Source of the DNA: Kiritimatiellota bacterium
GTDB taxonomy: Bacteria; Verrucomicrobiota; Kiritimatiellia; RFP12; UBA1067
DNA: 5,977 nt
Assembly (NCBI GenBank): GCA_009777165.1
Contig: WRML01000157.1
Coordinates: 1-5,977, forward strand
Reading direction: 5' to 3'
Shown: positions 5,811-5,977 of the stretch, piece after piece
How the letters are laid out: every line of letters starts with the position of its first letter
Position numbering within the stretch: position 1 is the first letter of the stretch
Notes under the pieces: generated by a model
What the model was told of the DNA's origin: nothing
The model's input: the letters and a program-made list of their open reading frames with translations, nothing else
Database searches by the model: none
Made by a program: the position numbers and the translations under genes

Positions 5811-5899
5811 ACGGTTGTAGGGGGGGTGCGTGTATGTTCCCGAATACTGGTATCGTTATGGTGAATTATAGCGAAATCACTTTAAAAGCGTACCGCGAC

Positions 5900-5977
5900 A
5901 ACATCCCGTTAGGGATGTTTCTTTCGGTAGAAGAGAACGTAAAAAAAATCATGGCATCCCATCGGGATGCCTCTTTT
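5900..5977. repeat. Two related CATCCC/GGGATG hairpins, repeat continuing past window edge
   Basis: The first hairpin has an 8-bp perfect stem AACATCCC (5900-5907) / GGGATGTT (5912-5919), loop GTTA. The second has an 8-bp perfect stem GGCATCCC (5953-5960) / GGGATGCC (5964-5971), loop ATC. Both share the CATCCC/GGGATG core, start 53 nt apart, and are followed by pyrimidine-rich tracts (TTTCTTTC and TCTTTT). A 48-codon frame is open through them from ATG 5834 to the edge and reads ...DNIPLGMFLSVE...ASHRDASF; I recall similar repeat-derived peptides in Bacteroidota and relatives, so I take it as repeat read-through rather than a gene. The remaining stretch 5659-5757 and 5811-5899 shows nothing I can name. 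Confidence 0.65.

Noticed and set aside
5900..5971. Start of a CRISPR array
   Set aside because: The two repeated units are short palindromes with different outer bases and loops and no constant-length repeat/spacer pattern; no cas gene is present.
5834..5977. Partial protein-coding gene at the right edge
   Set aside because: The frame passes through two hairpins of a likely repeat and matches no protein family I recognise; kept only as part of the repeat entry.

Overview
The window is GC-rich bacterial DNA packed with genes on the + strand; I see no credible minus-strand gene. An RnfC fragment next to an [FeFe]-hydrogenase maturase (HydF) points to a fermentative anaerobe that handles reduced ferredoxin and H2. 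A repeat of the 'HKGTKDTKD' type inside the hydF tail and a GC-palindromic intergenic repeat suggest, from memory only, the PVC group (Verrucomicrobiota, Kiritimatiellota or Lentisphaerota). That placement is weak and needs a database search.

Layout: (1) 1-921 is the C-terminal ~306 residues of RnfC, truncated by the window edge. (2) 938-2260 is hydF. Its last ~28 codons lie in a 69-bp imperfect inverted repeat (2175-2243) that appears to have replaced the native end of the gene. (3) 2264-2545 is a small three-helix membrane protein. (4) 2546-2593 is a short gap with a good sigma70-type promoter, TTGCCT-17-TATGAT, placed so that the rsmB transcript would be nearly leaderless. (5) 2594-3793 is rsmB, a 16S rRNA m5C methyltransferase. 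(6) 3814-4056 is a small DUF2007-type protein whose Shine-Dalgarno-to-ATG spacer is a pure C8 tract. (7) 3983-4834 is a membrane-anchored alpha/beta hydrolase, overlapping the previous gene by 74 nt. (8) 4831-5658 is a secreted CE1/PHB-depolymerase-like esterase, overlapping the hydrolase stop by ATGA. (9) 5659-5977 has no convincing gene. It carries a GC hairpin followed by TTTT, a GC palindrome, and two related CATCCC/GGGATG hairpins that run to the window edge and look like part of a dispersed palindromic repeat.

Functionally there are two blocks. The first (rnfC-hydF-membrane protein) concerns ferredoxin/H2 metabolism. The second (rsmB-DUF2007-hydrolase-esterase) looks like one transcript from the promoter at 2556-2584, and its last three genes are tightly coupled by overlap. 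I found no defence system, CRISPR, tRNA, rRNA or transposase gene. The unusual material is structural: repeat-driven extension of hydF, an excess of long G/C homopolymers, an unusually long gene overlap, and the hairpin repeats at the right edge.
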